NCBI GenBank assembly: GCA_030544235.1
Contig: JARUPU010000033.1
Span: 682,001 to 746,000 of the forward strand
Length of the DNA: 64,000 nucleotides
Reading direction: 5' to 3'
Origin: Lepturacanthus savala
Taxonomy: Eukaryota; Chordata; Actinopteri; Scombriformes; Trichiuridae
In this document: piece after piece, positions 18,204-29,724 of the stretch
Numbering within the stretch: the stretch's first letter is position 1
Layout: each line of letters starts with the position of its first letter
The notes under the pieces: model-generated
Database searches by the model: none
The model's input: only the letters and a program-made list of their open reading frames with translations
Told to the model about the DNA's origin: nothing
Position numbers and translations under genes: made by a program

Positions 18204-20831
18204 ACACAGAATACTGAGGAAGTAGAAGACCGTGCCCTCCATCCCTCTGAACCCGGTGTGGCCTGAGGTCCTGGAGCTGATGGCAGAGGTACGTTTACAT
18301 ATTCCTAATTTTATAGATATTGATAACATTTTTTAAAAATGGTCTCTTTTTGTTTTCATATTTCATATTTTTTTATGGTGATAACATGGATAGAGAATTG
18401 TACTGCTTTACAATGTCTGCAACAGTGTTTATTTCCATGGTAGAGATGTAACACAATGCATTTCTTCATTTCAGCATTCTGATGTCTTGCGGGTGAACAG
18501 TGCACCAGCATGGCTCTTACTTTTCTTGCATATCACAACGAGGGGTTGCAATTCAATAGGGTTTCTCTGGATAGAGTGCTTTCTCAGGGAGACGCACTAT
18601 GTAGGTGTGAAATGGCAGCTTATTGCAGATGGTACTTTTACACATAATTACTTGACCCTTGAGCAGATGCCAAAATGTGTCTTTACTGATGATCATTCCT
18701 ATCATGTTACCATGAACTCAATGGATCTCATGGTTGGACCACTCAAGGTTGCAGAAAACAGTCTGCAAAGTCAAGTATCGCTGCCCTTTGCCTCTCAACT
18801 TCAGTGCTTGGCTCTTGATGTCCGCCATGCAGTTCTTCTGGTCGCACCTGAATGCTTAGCAGTTTTTCGTGACGACACAGGCCGCTATGGTTTCTTTGAT
18901 TCTCACTCGAGGTCAGCCACCGGTTTTCCATACCATAGCGGCACTGCAATAATGCTGACCTTCCTTGACTTCAGTGATCTGGTCGACCACGTGCATAAGC
19001 TTTTGCAGGATCGTGGATCTTATGCCAGCTATGAGCTTATGCCTGTTTCCTTCTCCAGGGACTACAGTGATGTGACTACGGATAATGTTGCAGTCTTGTC
19101 AGAAGCTGAAACCGAACCAAGTGCGTTTCTTCTAGATGGTGACACCCTTGAACTGGGAGACGATTTGATTATCATTCCAGATGCTGCACTGGACCAAAGC
19201 TGCGGTCAGGAGGTCTTCCAACGTACAGTTTTTCTTGAAGGAAACACCTCAGAATGTGAAGCTGACACGGTTCTCACTCCAGATGCTGTGCCAGAACCAG
19301 CGTCCAACCAACTACATCAGCGTTGGTGTAGTTGTGTGAGAAAACGAAGCAGTACGTTTCAAGAGTTGGCTCGAGCAGATGCAGGAAAACTGCACGTCGA
19401 GCAAGTGCGATCAGCAAACGTCTGCCTTCTGGTGAAAAGAGAACCACTGGCAGACGTCAGTCTGAAAAACTGCAATATGCCAGTAGATCAGAATTTCAGG
19501 AGAAGAAGTTACAGGCAATGAGGGCAAGCTATATTCAGCATCGGCACAAAAAGAGGACTTACTTAATGAAGCGGTAGAACACTGACCCTGTATTCCAAGC
19601 GCGTCATAAATCTTCAATGAAGTCTTGCGTTCGGAAGCAGTACAGCACCAATCTTGCTTTCAGGGAGCGGCAGAAATCACACATTCAAATGCGGTACAAG
19701 ACTGACCTTGCTTCCCGGCAACGGCAGAAATCTGCAATGAAATCTTACATCCGCAACCAGTACAGAAACAACCCTGCTTTCCAGCAGCATCAGAAGTCTT
19801 ACATCCAGACACGGTAAAGCACAGACCTTGCTTTCCGGCAGCGCGTTGGACGAAGTTAAATCTTGATCATTGACGAGATCTCTATGATTTCCAAGGACCT
19901 CTTTGCCTGTGCACTGGCAGTTGCAACAAATCAAAGGCAACAAGAGGCCCTTTGGAGGCATGTCAGTCTTGACGGTTGGGGACTTTTACTAGCTGCCGCC
20001 CCTTGGCAGGGCCAAGCCGCTCTGTGTGCGTGAGGATGATTTCCTTGACCTCTGGAGTTCTTTCCAGATGGTCACCTTGACGGAAATCATGTGGCAAAAG
20101 GACGACCGGTCTTTTGCTGAGCTGTTGAACAGACCGTGCACAAAGCAGAAGAACGAACCACTTTCCGTCGACGACAAAGCTCCGCTCGAGCAGTGTGTCG
20201 TCGACGCCCAACATTGTCCGGTGGATGCCCTTCACATCTTTGCGACAAACAAGGAGGTGGACGCCCACGATGCAACCACCGTTGCAGCCCTTGGGTTGAC
20301 TGTCGTCAACATTCCTGCGGAGGATTATCGGAAAAGGATCCCCTGGGGCTTCAAGGGCAACAGGAGGGATCTGCCAGACAACATCAAAGTCGGCGCGCGT
20401 GTCATGGTGACGAGGAACGTCGACATCGAGGATGGCCTCGTCAGCGGCGCTTTCGGCACAATCACCTGTGCATGTATGTGGACCTACCCGAAACTGTGAA
20501 GCTGATCGGACTGGAATTGAACAATCCAGAGGCTGATCAAAAGTTTCGGAAAAAGGTTCTCGGGCCGCCGGACATGCTGGTTTACATCGCACGAGTCAAG
20601 GAACCCATGAGCAAGAGGGTAGCGGTTCGGCGACAGGTCCCAATCAAGTTGGCGTTTGGCAGTACTGGTCTTTTTCCTTTTGCAACTCCTCTTGTGGTGC
20701 AGATAGAAACAGAGCACGGGTACGCTCTCTGTATCCCTCTCTCCACCACCCCACCAATTTGTTTGTCCTGTGCCACATGTCTGTCTGCATTTGCCAAATA
20801 CTGCAGCTACATATTGATGCATTTTATATAG
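18204..20831 (+). pseudogene. Helentron-like (Rep/helicase element) gene relic, copy 1
   Basis: Exon 18204-18288 ends with VWPEVLELMAE and donor GTACG, with a stop in frame upstream. Exon 2 starts at 18475 in phase (HSDVLRVNSAPAWLLLFLH). Numbered from 18487, a C76-like cysteine-peptidase layout is visible: Cys21 in TTRGCNSIGFLW, and Asp138/His140 in FRDDTGRYGFFDSHSR; herpesvirus tegument N-terminal peptidases and fish Helentron proteins share this arrangement. The frame stops at 19521, but a +1 frame continues (19332-19577), followed by basic repeats (19617-19817) of the type YxxxxxFxxxQKxxx. Sequence then jumps at about 19845 to Pif1-like helicase: Walker B IIDEISM (19869-), GDFY followed by a TAG stop (19990-19992), VTLTEIMWQKDDRSFAELL, and ARVMVTRNVDIEDGLVSGAF (about 20395-20460). 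Rep (HUH) and helicase Walker A are missing. Motif VI is not found after IKLAFGST (about 20660). Non-functional. Confidence 0.75.
19617..19817 (+). repeat. Coding micro-repeats of the Helentron-like relic
   Basis: Tandem basic motifs of about 17 codons: RKQYSTNLAFRERQKSHIQM, RYKTDLASRQRQK and RNQYRNNPAFQQHQKSYIQ. The same motif style occurs in the shifted frame just upstream. Such Tyr/Phe-spaced Arg/Lys repeats precede the Rep region in fish Helentron proteins. A second copy lies at 28043-28243. Confidence 0.6.
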
Positions 20832-21298
20832 TTTTGGTTGTCCCCTTGAGACTTTGAAAGTCGTCACTGTGCGTAAATGTCTAACTAATACAAGGTTTTG
20901 TTTTCCTTTCTCTAGAATGTAAACAGGTCAGCTAAATTCCTAAGTTAGGTAGGTATTCTTGTCATTACGACAGGAACCTGGTAAAATCATTGAACAGTTG
21001 GAAGGAAGTTCAGATCTTGGTCAAGTCAACAGCTGCAACATCTCCATTGTCCACCTGGAAGATACACACACAAACTTATACTGTCATGTTATGCAGAACA
21101 AAGAATAAAAGAATGGAAATAAGTAAATATGGGATAACTTATATGCATCATTCTAACAATGACCATGTTGACTTACTGTGGAGAAACATGGAGTAGGAGT
21201 AGAGAACAAGCAAGACTTATTAGTCATTTTATAATCTGCTTGGTTGTTGTGTTTTTCCAGTTAATGCATCTACACTGTAATATCACTAAAGAATTTTA
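20832..21298. other. Stretch without recognisable gene
   Basis: Between the Helentron-like relic and the L2-like LINE end. The short frame at 20990-21196 has no motif. Confidence 0.4.
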
Positions 21299-21957
21299 AT
21301 GGTCATTGATAGTAACTGGTCTGCTCACTTTACCACCTTCTACAGCGGCTCCACTGACAGCATCCTGACCTACAACATCACTTCCTGGTTCAGGAGCTGT
21401 AGTTTCCATGGACAACAAAAACAGCCAATTAGGACTGATGAAGACTGCCTACAGAACCGTTGCTGCTCCTGTCTCATCCTGATGGCGCTCTACCAACAGC
21501 AATGCATTCACACAGCTACCTCCACCATCAAAGACCCACTCCACCCTTCACTATGATCAACAGGTTTTACAAGCTGTAGGGCTTCAAGTGGACTGAATCC
21601 CCCCACACACACACTCACTGATACCCTGAACCCCCCAAACACACACCACCCCCCCAGCTGGACAACAACCAAGGACAAGGTTTGAACTGATTTAAGGACA
21701 TGTCTGAATTACTTTAAACAGCACTGGATTGGAGACATTGAAGCACCTTTTACTGAACCTCTGAAATTATTTGGTTATTAATGCTGTGAAATACTGTTTT
21801 TAAATATGTGATTGAAAATATATTTTTTTATAGATAGAATTTTTTAGTAATCATTTAATCACCATTTTTTATGTAATGTCAATGATGAGAAGCAATTTAA
21901 TTTCAGACTGAATGTAAATGTGGAGTGAAATGACAATAAAGTGAACTTTGAATCTAG
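21299..21957 (+). mobile_element. 5'-truncated L2-like LINE 3' end, copy 1
   Basis: The plus frame 21299-21556 reads HFTTFYSGSTDSILTYNITS with WFRSCS and STIKDPLHPSL. This matches the C-terminal tail of RT proteins of L2/CR1-like teleost LINEs. A long 3' UTR follows and ends GACAATAAAGTGAACTTTGAATCT, a typical LINE 3' end with a short simple tail. It is 5' truncated, so it lacks the catalytic RT motifs. Confidence 0.65.
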
Positions 21958-22839
21958 AATCTAATGTCTGAGGATTTTAATAACATACATAGATGTACTG
22001 TGAAGGTTTTAGGTTAAGTATGTTATACATGGATATTAATACATTAGATATAGATATTTTATGCAAGTGACATAAATACATGAATAAATTAATTTAAATA
22101 AAATAATGTATTAAGGAGGTATATAGCTACATATCAAAGACATGGCATCTCATAAGAATACCCTCCTCAATGATGATGTTGGAAAATATCTTAGATGATA
22201 GAATTCAGAATTTTTGAGTTAGAAGCAGTTGGTCTGTGTCAGTGATGTCATCATCACCATGGAAAGACCACAGCTTCGTGACTGAGCTGATTTCTCTAAA
22301 AGACATGAAAGCTGATTGGTCAATAGTTTTTCATCAATAACTTTGGATTTAAAGTCCCCACAACCATCAAACTTTGTAGTATTAATAAAGAGGACCCCAG
22401 CATCCCATCCATGGTATCACGACCATTATAAAACTCCAGCAAGGACTCCCAACAGCCCAGACCCAACTCACAATTTCCGCGTGAATTGTCTAGTTTTTCT
22501 TTAACTTTACTTCTCATCATTACAGACATTGATTTCAACAACAACATCATTACATACTCACAATACATTTTAACTTTTAATTTAATGTTAGTATAGGCAT
22601 TTCAGGCACTAGAGTGCGTTTGACCACTGTTGTTGACACAGTTGTTCTTCCTTGTACCCACTGGTGTATGTAAAGCCTTATATTTGAGATTGAACAAGGC
22701 CTTCCCATGGCTTCTTGATGAAATTATTTAAATTCATGTGGCCTTCTGTCACCTTTGTGCTGTTCCTGTAATAACCCCAGTGGTGACCTTTATGCCAAAA
22801 GAATTTCACTTTGTTACTATAGATGTCTGGATTCTGGAT
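21958..22839. other. Flank between LINE end and satellite, with a possible promoter
   Basis: No coding frame with a motif. A CCAAT-box-like GATTGGTCAAT (22314-22324) and TATAAAA (22427-22433) lie on the plus strand, about 100 bp apart and about 400 bp before the satellite. No transcript is proven. The segment is duplicated at 30384-31265. Confidence 0.35.
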
Positions 22840-25800
22840 GTCTGGAAAACGATATCGGACTTTCCCAGGTGAATTTCTAATCCAAAACTATACCATTGCA
22901 CATAAAATGAAAGGTAAATAAGATTTTCTGTAAAAAAATATTGCACTGATTAGGCCGACATAGCTTTCTATCTTATTGTGCTCTTCAGAATGAGAGAAGA
23001 TTCTGGAGCCATAAAAACTTTAAAACATGAACCACATGAAAACAATAGCTTTCCCAGGTGAATTCTTAATGTAAAACTATACCATTGTACATAAAATCAA
23101 AGGTAAACAAGATTTTCTGTAAAACTCTTATGGTTTTACAGAAAATCTTGAAAGGTATGTAGGCCTGATTAGGCCTACATACCTTTTTATCTTTTAGGCT
23201 CTTCAGACCGAGAGAATGCTTCTGGAGCCATAAAAAGTTTAAAACATGAACCACATGAAAACAATAGCTTTTCCAGGTGAATTTGTAGTTCAAAACTATA
23301 CCGTTTTACGTAAAGTAAAAGGTAAACAAGATTTTCTGTAAAAATATTGCACTGATTTAGACGTACATCACTTTTTATCTTATTGTGCTCTTCAGACCGA
23401 GAGAAAGCTTCGGGAGCCATAAAAAGTTTAAAACATGAACCAAATGAAAACAATAGCTTTCCCAGATGAAATTCTAATCCCAAACTATACCATTTCACAC
23501 AAAGTAAAAGGTAAATAAGATTTTCTGTAAAAATATTTCACTGATTTAGATGTACATGGCTTTTTACCTCATTGTGCTCTTCCGACCGAGAGAATGCATA
23601 TGGAGCAATAAAAACTTTAAAACATAAACCACATGAAAACAATAGCTTTTCCAGGTGAATTTCTGATCCAAAACAATACCATTTTACATATAGTAAATGG
23701 TAAATGATATTTTCTATAAAAATATTGAACTGATTTAGGCCTATATAGCTTTTTGTCTTTTTGGGCTCTTCAGACCGAGAGAATGCATATGGAGCAATAA
23801 AAAGTTTAAAACACAAACCACATGAAAACAATAGCTTTTCCAGGTGAATTTCTGATCCAAAACTATACCATTTTACATATAGTAAAAGGTAAATAAGATT
23901 TTCTGTAAAAATATTGTACTGATGTAGGCCTACATAGCTTTTGGTCTTTTTGTGCTCTTCCGACCGAGAGAATGCATATGGAGCAATAAAAGGTTTAAAA
24001 CACAAACCACATGAAAACAATAGCTTTTCCAGGTGAATTTCTGATCCAAAACTATACCATTTTACATATAGTAAAAGGTAAATAAGATTTTCTGTAAAAA
24101 TATTGTACTGATTTAGGCCTACATAGCTTTTGGTCTTTTTGTGCTCTTCCGACCGAGAGAATGCATATGGAGCAATAAAACTTTAAAACACAAACCACAT
24201 GAAAACAATAGCTTTTCCAGGTGAATTTCTGATCCAAAACTATACCATTTCACATAAAGTAAAAGGTAAATAAGTTTTTCTATAAAAATATTGTACTGAT
24301 TTAGGCCTATATAGCTTTTTGTCTTTTTGGGCTCTTCAGACCGAGAGAATGCATATGGAGCAATAAAAACTTTAAAACACAAACCACATGAAAACAATAG
24401 CTTTTCCAGGTGAATTTCCGATCCAAAACTATACCATTTCACATAAAGTAAAAGGTAAATAAGTTTTTCTATAAAAATATTGTACTGATTTAGGCCTATA
24501 TAGCTTTTTGTCTTTTTGGGCTCTTCAGACCGAGAGAATGCATATGGAGCAATAAAAACTTTAAAACACAAACCACATGAAAACAATAGCTTTTCCAGGT
24601 GAATTTCTGATCCAAAACTATACCATTTTACATATAGTAAAAGGTAAATAAGATTTTCTGTAAAAATATTGTACTGATTTAGGCCTACATAGCTTTTGGT
24701 CTTTTTGTGCTCTTCCGACCGAGAGAATGCATATGGAGCAATAAAAACTTTAAAACACAAACCACATGAAAACAATAGCTTTTCCAGGTGAATTTCTGAT
24801 CCAAAAATGTACCATTTCACATAAAGTTAAAGGTAAATAAGATTTTCTGTAAAAATATTGTTCTGATTTAGACTTATATAGCTTTTTGTCTTTTTGTGCT
24901 CTTCAGACCGAGAGAATGCATATGGAGCAATAAAAACTTTAAAACACAAACCACATGAAAACAATAGCTTTTCCAGGTGAATTTCTGATCCAAAACTATA
25001 CCATTTCACATAAAGTAAAAGGTAAATAAGTTTTTCTATAAAAATATTGTACTGATTTAGGCCTATATAGCTTTTTGTCTTTTTGGGCTCTTCAGACCGA
25101 GAGAATGCATATGGAGCAATAAAAACTTTAAAACACAAACCACATGAAAACAATAGCTTTTCCAGGTGAATTTCTGATCCAAAACTATACCATTTCACAT
25201 AAAGTAAAAGGTAAATAAGTTTTTCTATGAAAATATTGTACTGATTTAGGCCTATATAGCTTTTTGTCTTTTTGGGCTCTTCAGACCGAGAGAATGCATA
25301 TGGAGCAATAAAAACTTTAAAACACAAACCACTTGAAAACAATAGCTTTTCCAGGTGAATTTCCGATCCAAAACTATACCATTTCACATAAAGTAAAAGG
25401 TAAATAAGTTTTTCTATAAAAATATTGTACTGATTTAGGCCTATATAGCTTTTTGTCTTTTTGGGCTCTTCAGACCGAGAGAATGCATATGGAGCAATAA
25501 AAACTTTAAAACACAAACCACATGAAAACAATAGCTTTTCCAGGTGAATTTCTGATCCAAAACTATACCATTTTACATATAGTAAAAGGTAAATAAGATT
25601 TTCTGTAAAAATATTGTACTGATTTAGGCCTACATAGCTTTTGGTCTTTTTGTGCTCTTCCGACCGAGAGAATGCATATGGAGCAATAAAAACTTTAAAA
25701 CACAAACCACATGAAAACAATAGCTTTTCCAGGTGAATTTCTGATCCAAAAATGTACCATTTCACATAAAGTTAAAGGTAAATAAGATTTTCTGTAAAAA

Positions 25801-26628
25801 TATTGTTCTGATTTAGACTTATATAGCTTTTTGTCTTTTTGTGCTCTTCAGACCGAGAGAATGCATATGGAGCAATAAAAACTTTAAAACACAAACCACA
25901 TGAAAACAATAGCTTTTCCAGGTGAATTTCTGATCCAAAACTATACCATTTCACATAAAGTAAAAGGTAAATAAGTTTTTCTATAAAAATATTGTACTGA
26001 TTTAGGCCTATATAGCTTTTTGTCTTTTTGGGCTCTTCAGACCGAGAGAATGCATATGGAGCAATAAAAACTTTAAAACACAAACCACATGAAAACAATA
26101 GCTTTTCCAGGTGAATTTCTGATCCAAAACTATACCATTTTACATAAAGTAAAAGGTAAATAAGTTTTTCTATAAAAATATTGTACTGATTTAGGCCTAT
26201 ATAGCTTTTTGTCTTTTTGGGCTCTTCAGACCGAGAGAATGCATATGGAGCAATAAAAACTTTAAAACACAAACCACATGAAAACAATAGCTTTTCCAGG
26301 TGAATTTCTGATCCAAAACTATACCATTTCACATAAAGTAAAAGGTAAATAAGTTTTTCTATAAAAATATTGTACTGATTTAGGCCTATATAGCTTTTTG
26401 TCTTTTTGGGCTCTTCAGACCGAGAGAATGCATATGGAGCAATAAAAACTTTAAAACACAAACCACATGAAAACAATAGCTTTTCCAGGTGAATTTCTGA
26501 TCCAAAACTATACCATTTCACATAAAGTAAAAGGTAAATAAGTTTTTCTATAAAAATATTGTACTGATTTAGGCCTATATAGCTTTTTGTCTTTTTGGGC
26601 TCTTCAGACCGAGAGAATGCATATGGAG
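22840..26628. repeat. 189-bp satellite array, first block (about 20 monomers)
   Basis: Head-to-tail monomers recognised by CCAGGTGAATTTCTGATCC, GATTTAGGCCTATATAGC and GAGAGAATGCATATGGAGC. The period is 189 bp (63 codons of the open minus-strand frame). The first four or five monomers (22840-23700) are clearly diverged, while later ones are almost identical, as expected for an array edge. A 945-bp (5-monomer) step relates 24119-24820 to 25070-25765. The block stops inside a monomer at ATATGGAG (26628). Confidence 0.97.
23108..23186. repeat. Two adjacent perfect hairpins in an edge monomer
   Basis: Hairpin 1 has 18-bp arms at 23108-23125 (CAAGATTTTCTGTAAAAC) and 23133-23150, with a 7-base loop. 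Hairpin 2 has 16-bp arms at 23151-23166 (AAAGGTATGTAGGCCT) and 23171-23186, with a 4-base loop. They replace the usual TTTCTGTAAAAATATTG to AGGCCTACATAGC stretch. The same structures occur at +8426 (31534-31612). Confidence 0.95.
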
Positions 26629-26649
26629 GAAGTGAGGATATGAGGAAGT
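26626..26649 (+). other. Duplication junction with templated filler
   Basis: Satellite sequence ends at 26628 and copy 2 starts at 26641. The 12 bases between are not satellite. The 8-mer GAGGAAGT occurs at 26626-26633 and again at 26642-26649, and the same 8-mer begins the target site at 18216. The satellite end GGAG overlaps its first three bases. Confidence 0.9.
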
Positions 26650-29257
26650 AGAAGACCGTGCCCTCCATCCCTCTGAACCCGGTGTGGCCTGAGGTCCTGG
26701 AGCTGATGGCAGAGGTACGTTTACATATTCCTAATTTTATAGATATTGATAACATTTTTTAAAAATGGTCTCTTTTTGTTTTCATATTTCATATTTTTTT
26801 ATGGTGATAACATGGATAGAGAATTGTACTGCTTTACAATGTCTGCAACAGTGTTTATTTCCATGGTAGAGATGTAACACAATGCATTTCTTCATTTCAG
26901 CATTCTGATGTCTTGCGGGTGAACAGTGCACCAGCATGGCTCTTACTTTTCTTGCATATCACAACGAGGGGTTGCAATTCAATAGGGTTTCTCTGGATAG
27001 AGTGCTTTCTCAGGGAGACGCACTATGTAGGTGTGAAATGGCAGCTTATTGCAGATGGTACTTTTACACATAATTACTTGACCCTTGAGCAGATGCCAAA
27101 ATGTGTCTTTACTGATGATCATTCCTATCATGTTACCATGAACTCAATGGATCTCATGGTTGGACCACTCAAGGTTGCAGAAAACAGTCTGCAAAGTCAA
27201 GTATCGCTGCCCTTTGCCTCTCAACTTCAGTGCTTGGCTCTTGATGTCCGCCATGCAGTTCTTCTGGTCGCACCTGAATGCTTAGCAGTTTTTCGTGACG
27301 ACACAGGCCGCTATGGTTTCTTTGATTCTCACTCGAGGTCAGCCACCGGTTTTCCATACCATAGCGGCACTGCAATAATGCTGACCTTCCTTGACTTCAG
27401 TGATCTGGTCGACCACGTGCATAAGCTTTTGCAGGATCGTGGATCTTATGCCAGCTATGAGCTTATGCCTGTTTCCTTCTCCAGGGACTACAGTGATGTG
27501 ACTACGGATAATGTTGCAGTCTTGTCAGAAGCTGAAACCGAACCAAGTGCGTTTCTTCTAGATGGTGACACCCTTGAACTGGGAGACGATTTGATTATCA
27601 TTCCAGATGCTGCACTGGACCAAAGCTGCGGTCAGGAGGTCTTCCAACGTACAGTTTTTCTTGAAGGAAACACCTCAGAATGTGAAGCTGACACGGTTCT
27701 CACTCCAGATGCTGTGCCAGAACCAGCGTCCAACCAACTACATCAGCGTTGGTGTAGTTGTGTGAGAAAACGAAGCAGTACGTTTCAAGAGTTGGCTCGA
27801 GCAGATGCAGGAAAACTGCACGTCGAGCAAGTGCGATCAGCAAACGTCTGCCTTCTGGTGAAAAGAGAACCACTGGCAGACGTCAGTCTGAAAAACTGCA
27901 ATATGCCAGTAGATCAGAATTTCAGGAGAAGAAGTTACAGGCAATGAGGGCAAGCTATATTCAGCATCGGCACAAAAAGAGGACTTACTTAATGAAGCGG
28001 TAGAACACTGACCCTGTATTCCAAGCGCGTCATAAATCTTCAATGAAGTCTTGCGTTCGGAAGCAGTACAGCACCAATCTTGCTTTCAGGGAGCGGCAGA
28101 AATCACACATTCAAATGCGGTACAAGACTGACCTTGCTTCCCGGCAACGGCAGAAATCTGCAATGAAATCTTACATCCGCAACCAGTACAGAAACAACCC
28201 TGCTTTCCAGCAGCATCAGAAGTCTTACATCCAGACACGGTAAAGCACAGACCTTGCTTTCCGGCAGCGCGTTGGACGAAGTTAAATCTTGATCATTGAC
28301 GAGATCTCTATGATTTCCAAGGACCTCTTTGCCTGTGCACTGGCAGTTGCAACAAATCAAAGGCAACAAGAGGCCCTTTGGAGGCATGTCAGTCTTGACG
28401 GTTGGGGACTTTTACTAGCTGCCGCCCCTTGGCAGGGCCAAGCCGCTCTGTGTGCGTGAGGATGATTTCCTTGACCTCTGGAGTTCTTTCCAGATGGTCA
28501 CCTTGACGGAAATCATGTGGCAAAAGGACGACCGGTCTTTTGCTGAGCTGTTGAACAGACCGTGCACAAAGCAGAAGAACGAACCACTTTCCGTCGACGA
28601 CAAAGCTCCGCTCGAGCAGTGTGTCGTCGACGCCCAACATTGTCCGGTGGATGCCCTTCACATCTTTGCGACAAACAAGGAGGTGGACGCCCACGATGCA
28701 ACCACCGTTGCAGCCCTTGGGTTGACTGTCGTCAACATTCCTGCGGAGGATTATCGGAAAAGGATCCCCTGGGGCTTCAAGGGCAACAGGAGGGATCTGC
28801 CAGACAACATCAAAGTCGGCGCGCGTGTCATGGTGACGAGGAACGTCGACATCGAGGATGGCCTCGTCAGCGGCGCTTTCGGCACAATCACCTGTGCATG
28901 TATGTGGACCTACCCGAAACTGTGAAGCTGATCGGACTGGAATTGAACAATCCAGAGGCTGATCAAAAGTTTCGGAAAAAGGTTCTCGGGCCGCCGGACA
29001 TGCTGGTTTACATCGCACGAGTCAAGGAACCCATGAGCAAGAGGGTAGCGGTTCGGCGACAGGTCCCAATCAAGTTGGCGTTTGGCAGTACTGGTCTTTT
29101 TCCTTTTGCAACTCCTCTTGTGGTGCAGATAGAAACAGAGCACGGGTACGCTCTCTGTATCCCTCTCTCCACCACCCCACCAATTTGTTTGTCCTGTGCC
29201 ACATGTCTGTCTGCATTTGCCAAATACTGCAGCTACATATTGATGCATTTTATATAG
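26641..29257 (+). pseudogene. Helentron-like gene relic, copy 2
   Basis: Carries the same content and the same defects as the copy starting at 18204: the C76-like segment (from 26901 with acceptor TTTCAG, Cys in TTRGCNS, Asp/His in FFDSHSR near 27320), a frameshift before the basic repeats (28043-28243), a jump into helicase at about 28271, the TAG stop after GDFY (28416-28418), and loss of motif VI. The defects therefore predate the duplication. Its first exon is cut: only the part from TGAGGAAGTAG is present, fused to filler and satellite, so no upstream Ser/Pro exons precede it. Confidence 0.75.
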
Positions 29258-29724
29258 TTTTGGTTGTCCCCTTGAGACTTTGAAAGTCGTCACTGTGCGT
29301 AAATGTCTAACTAATACAAGGTTTTGTTTTCCTTTCTCTAGAATGTAAACAGGTCAGCTAAATTCCTAAGTTAGGTAGGTATTCTTGTCATTACGACAGG
29401 AACCTGGTAAAATCATTGAACAGTTGGAAGGAAGTTCAGATCTTGGTCAAGTCAACAGCTGCAACATCTCCATTGTCCACCTGGAAGATACACACACAAA
29501 CTTATACTGTCATGTTATGCAGAACAAAGAATAAAAGAATGGAAATAAGTAAATATGGGATAACTTATATGCATCATTCTAACAATGACCATGTTGACTT
29601 ACTGTGGAGAAACATGGAGTAGGAGTAGAGAACAAGCAAGACTTATTAGTCATTTTATAATCTGCTTGGTTGTTGTGTTTTTCCAGTTAATGCATCTACA
29701 CTGTAATATCACTAAAGAATTTTA
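29258..29724. other. Stretch without recognisable gene, copy 2
   Basis: Duplicate of 20832-21298. No motif was found. Confidence 0.4.

Larger units (their letters stand above)
18215..26628 (+). repeat. 8.4-kb tandem duplication, copy 1
   Basis: Starts at TGAGGAAGTAGAAGACC inside the exon at 18204-18288 and ends inside a satellite monomer. It contains the Helentron-like relic, the L2-like LINE end and about 20 satellite monomers. It matches 26641-35054 at a constant offset of 8426. I saw one substitution by eye, at 23309. Confidence 0.95.

Noticed and set aside
19963..20592. 209-codon minus-strand frame (and its copy at 28389-29018)
   Set aside because: It lies opposite recognisable helicase coding sequence; it is a shadow of GC-rich third positions.
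20990..21196. Small plus-strand frame after the Helentron-like relic
   Set aside because: No motif, low complexity, and no link to neighbouring exons.
22320..22568. 82-codon minus-strand frame in the array flank
   Set aside because: No motif; it is duplicated only because the segment is duplicated.
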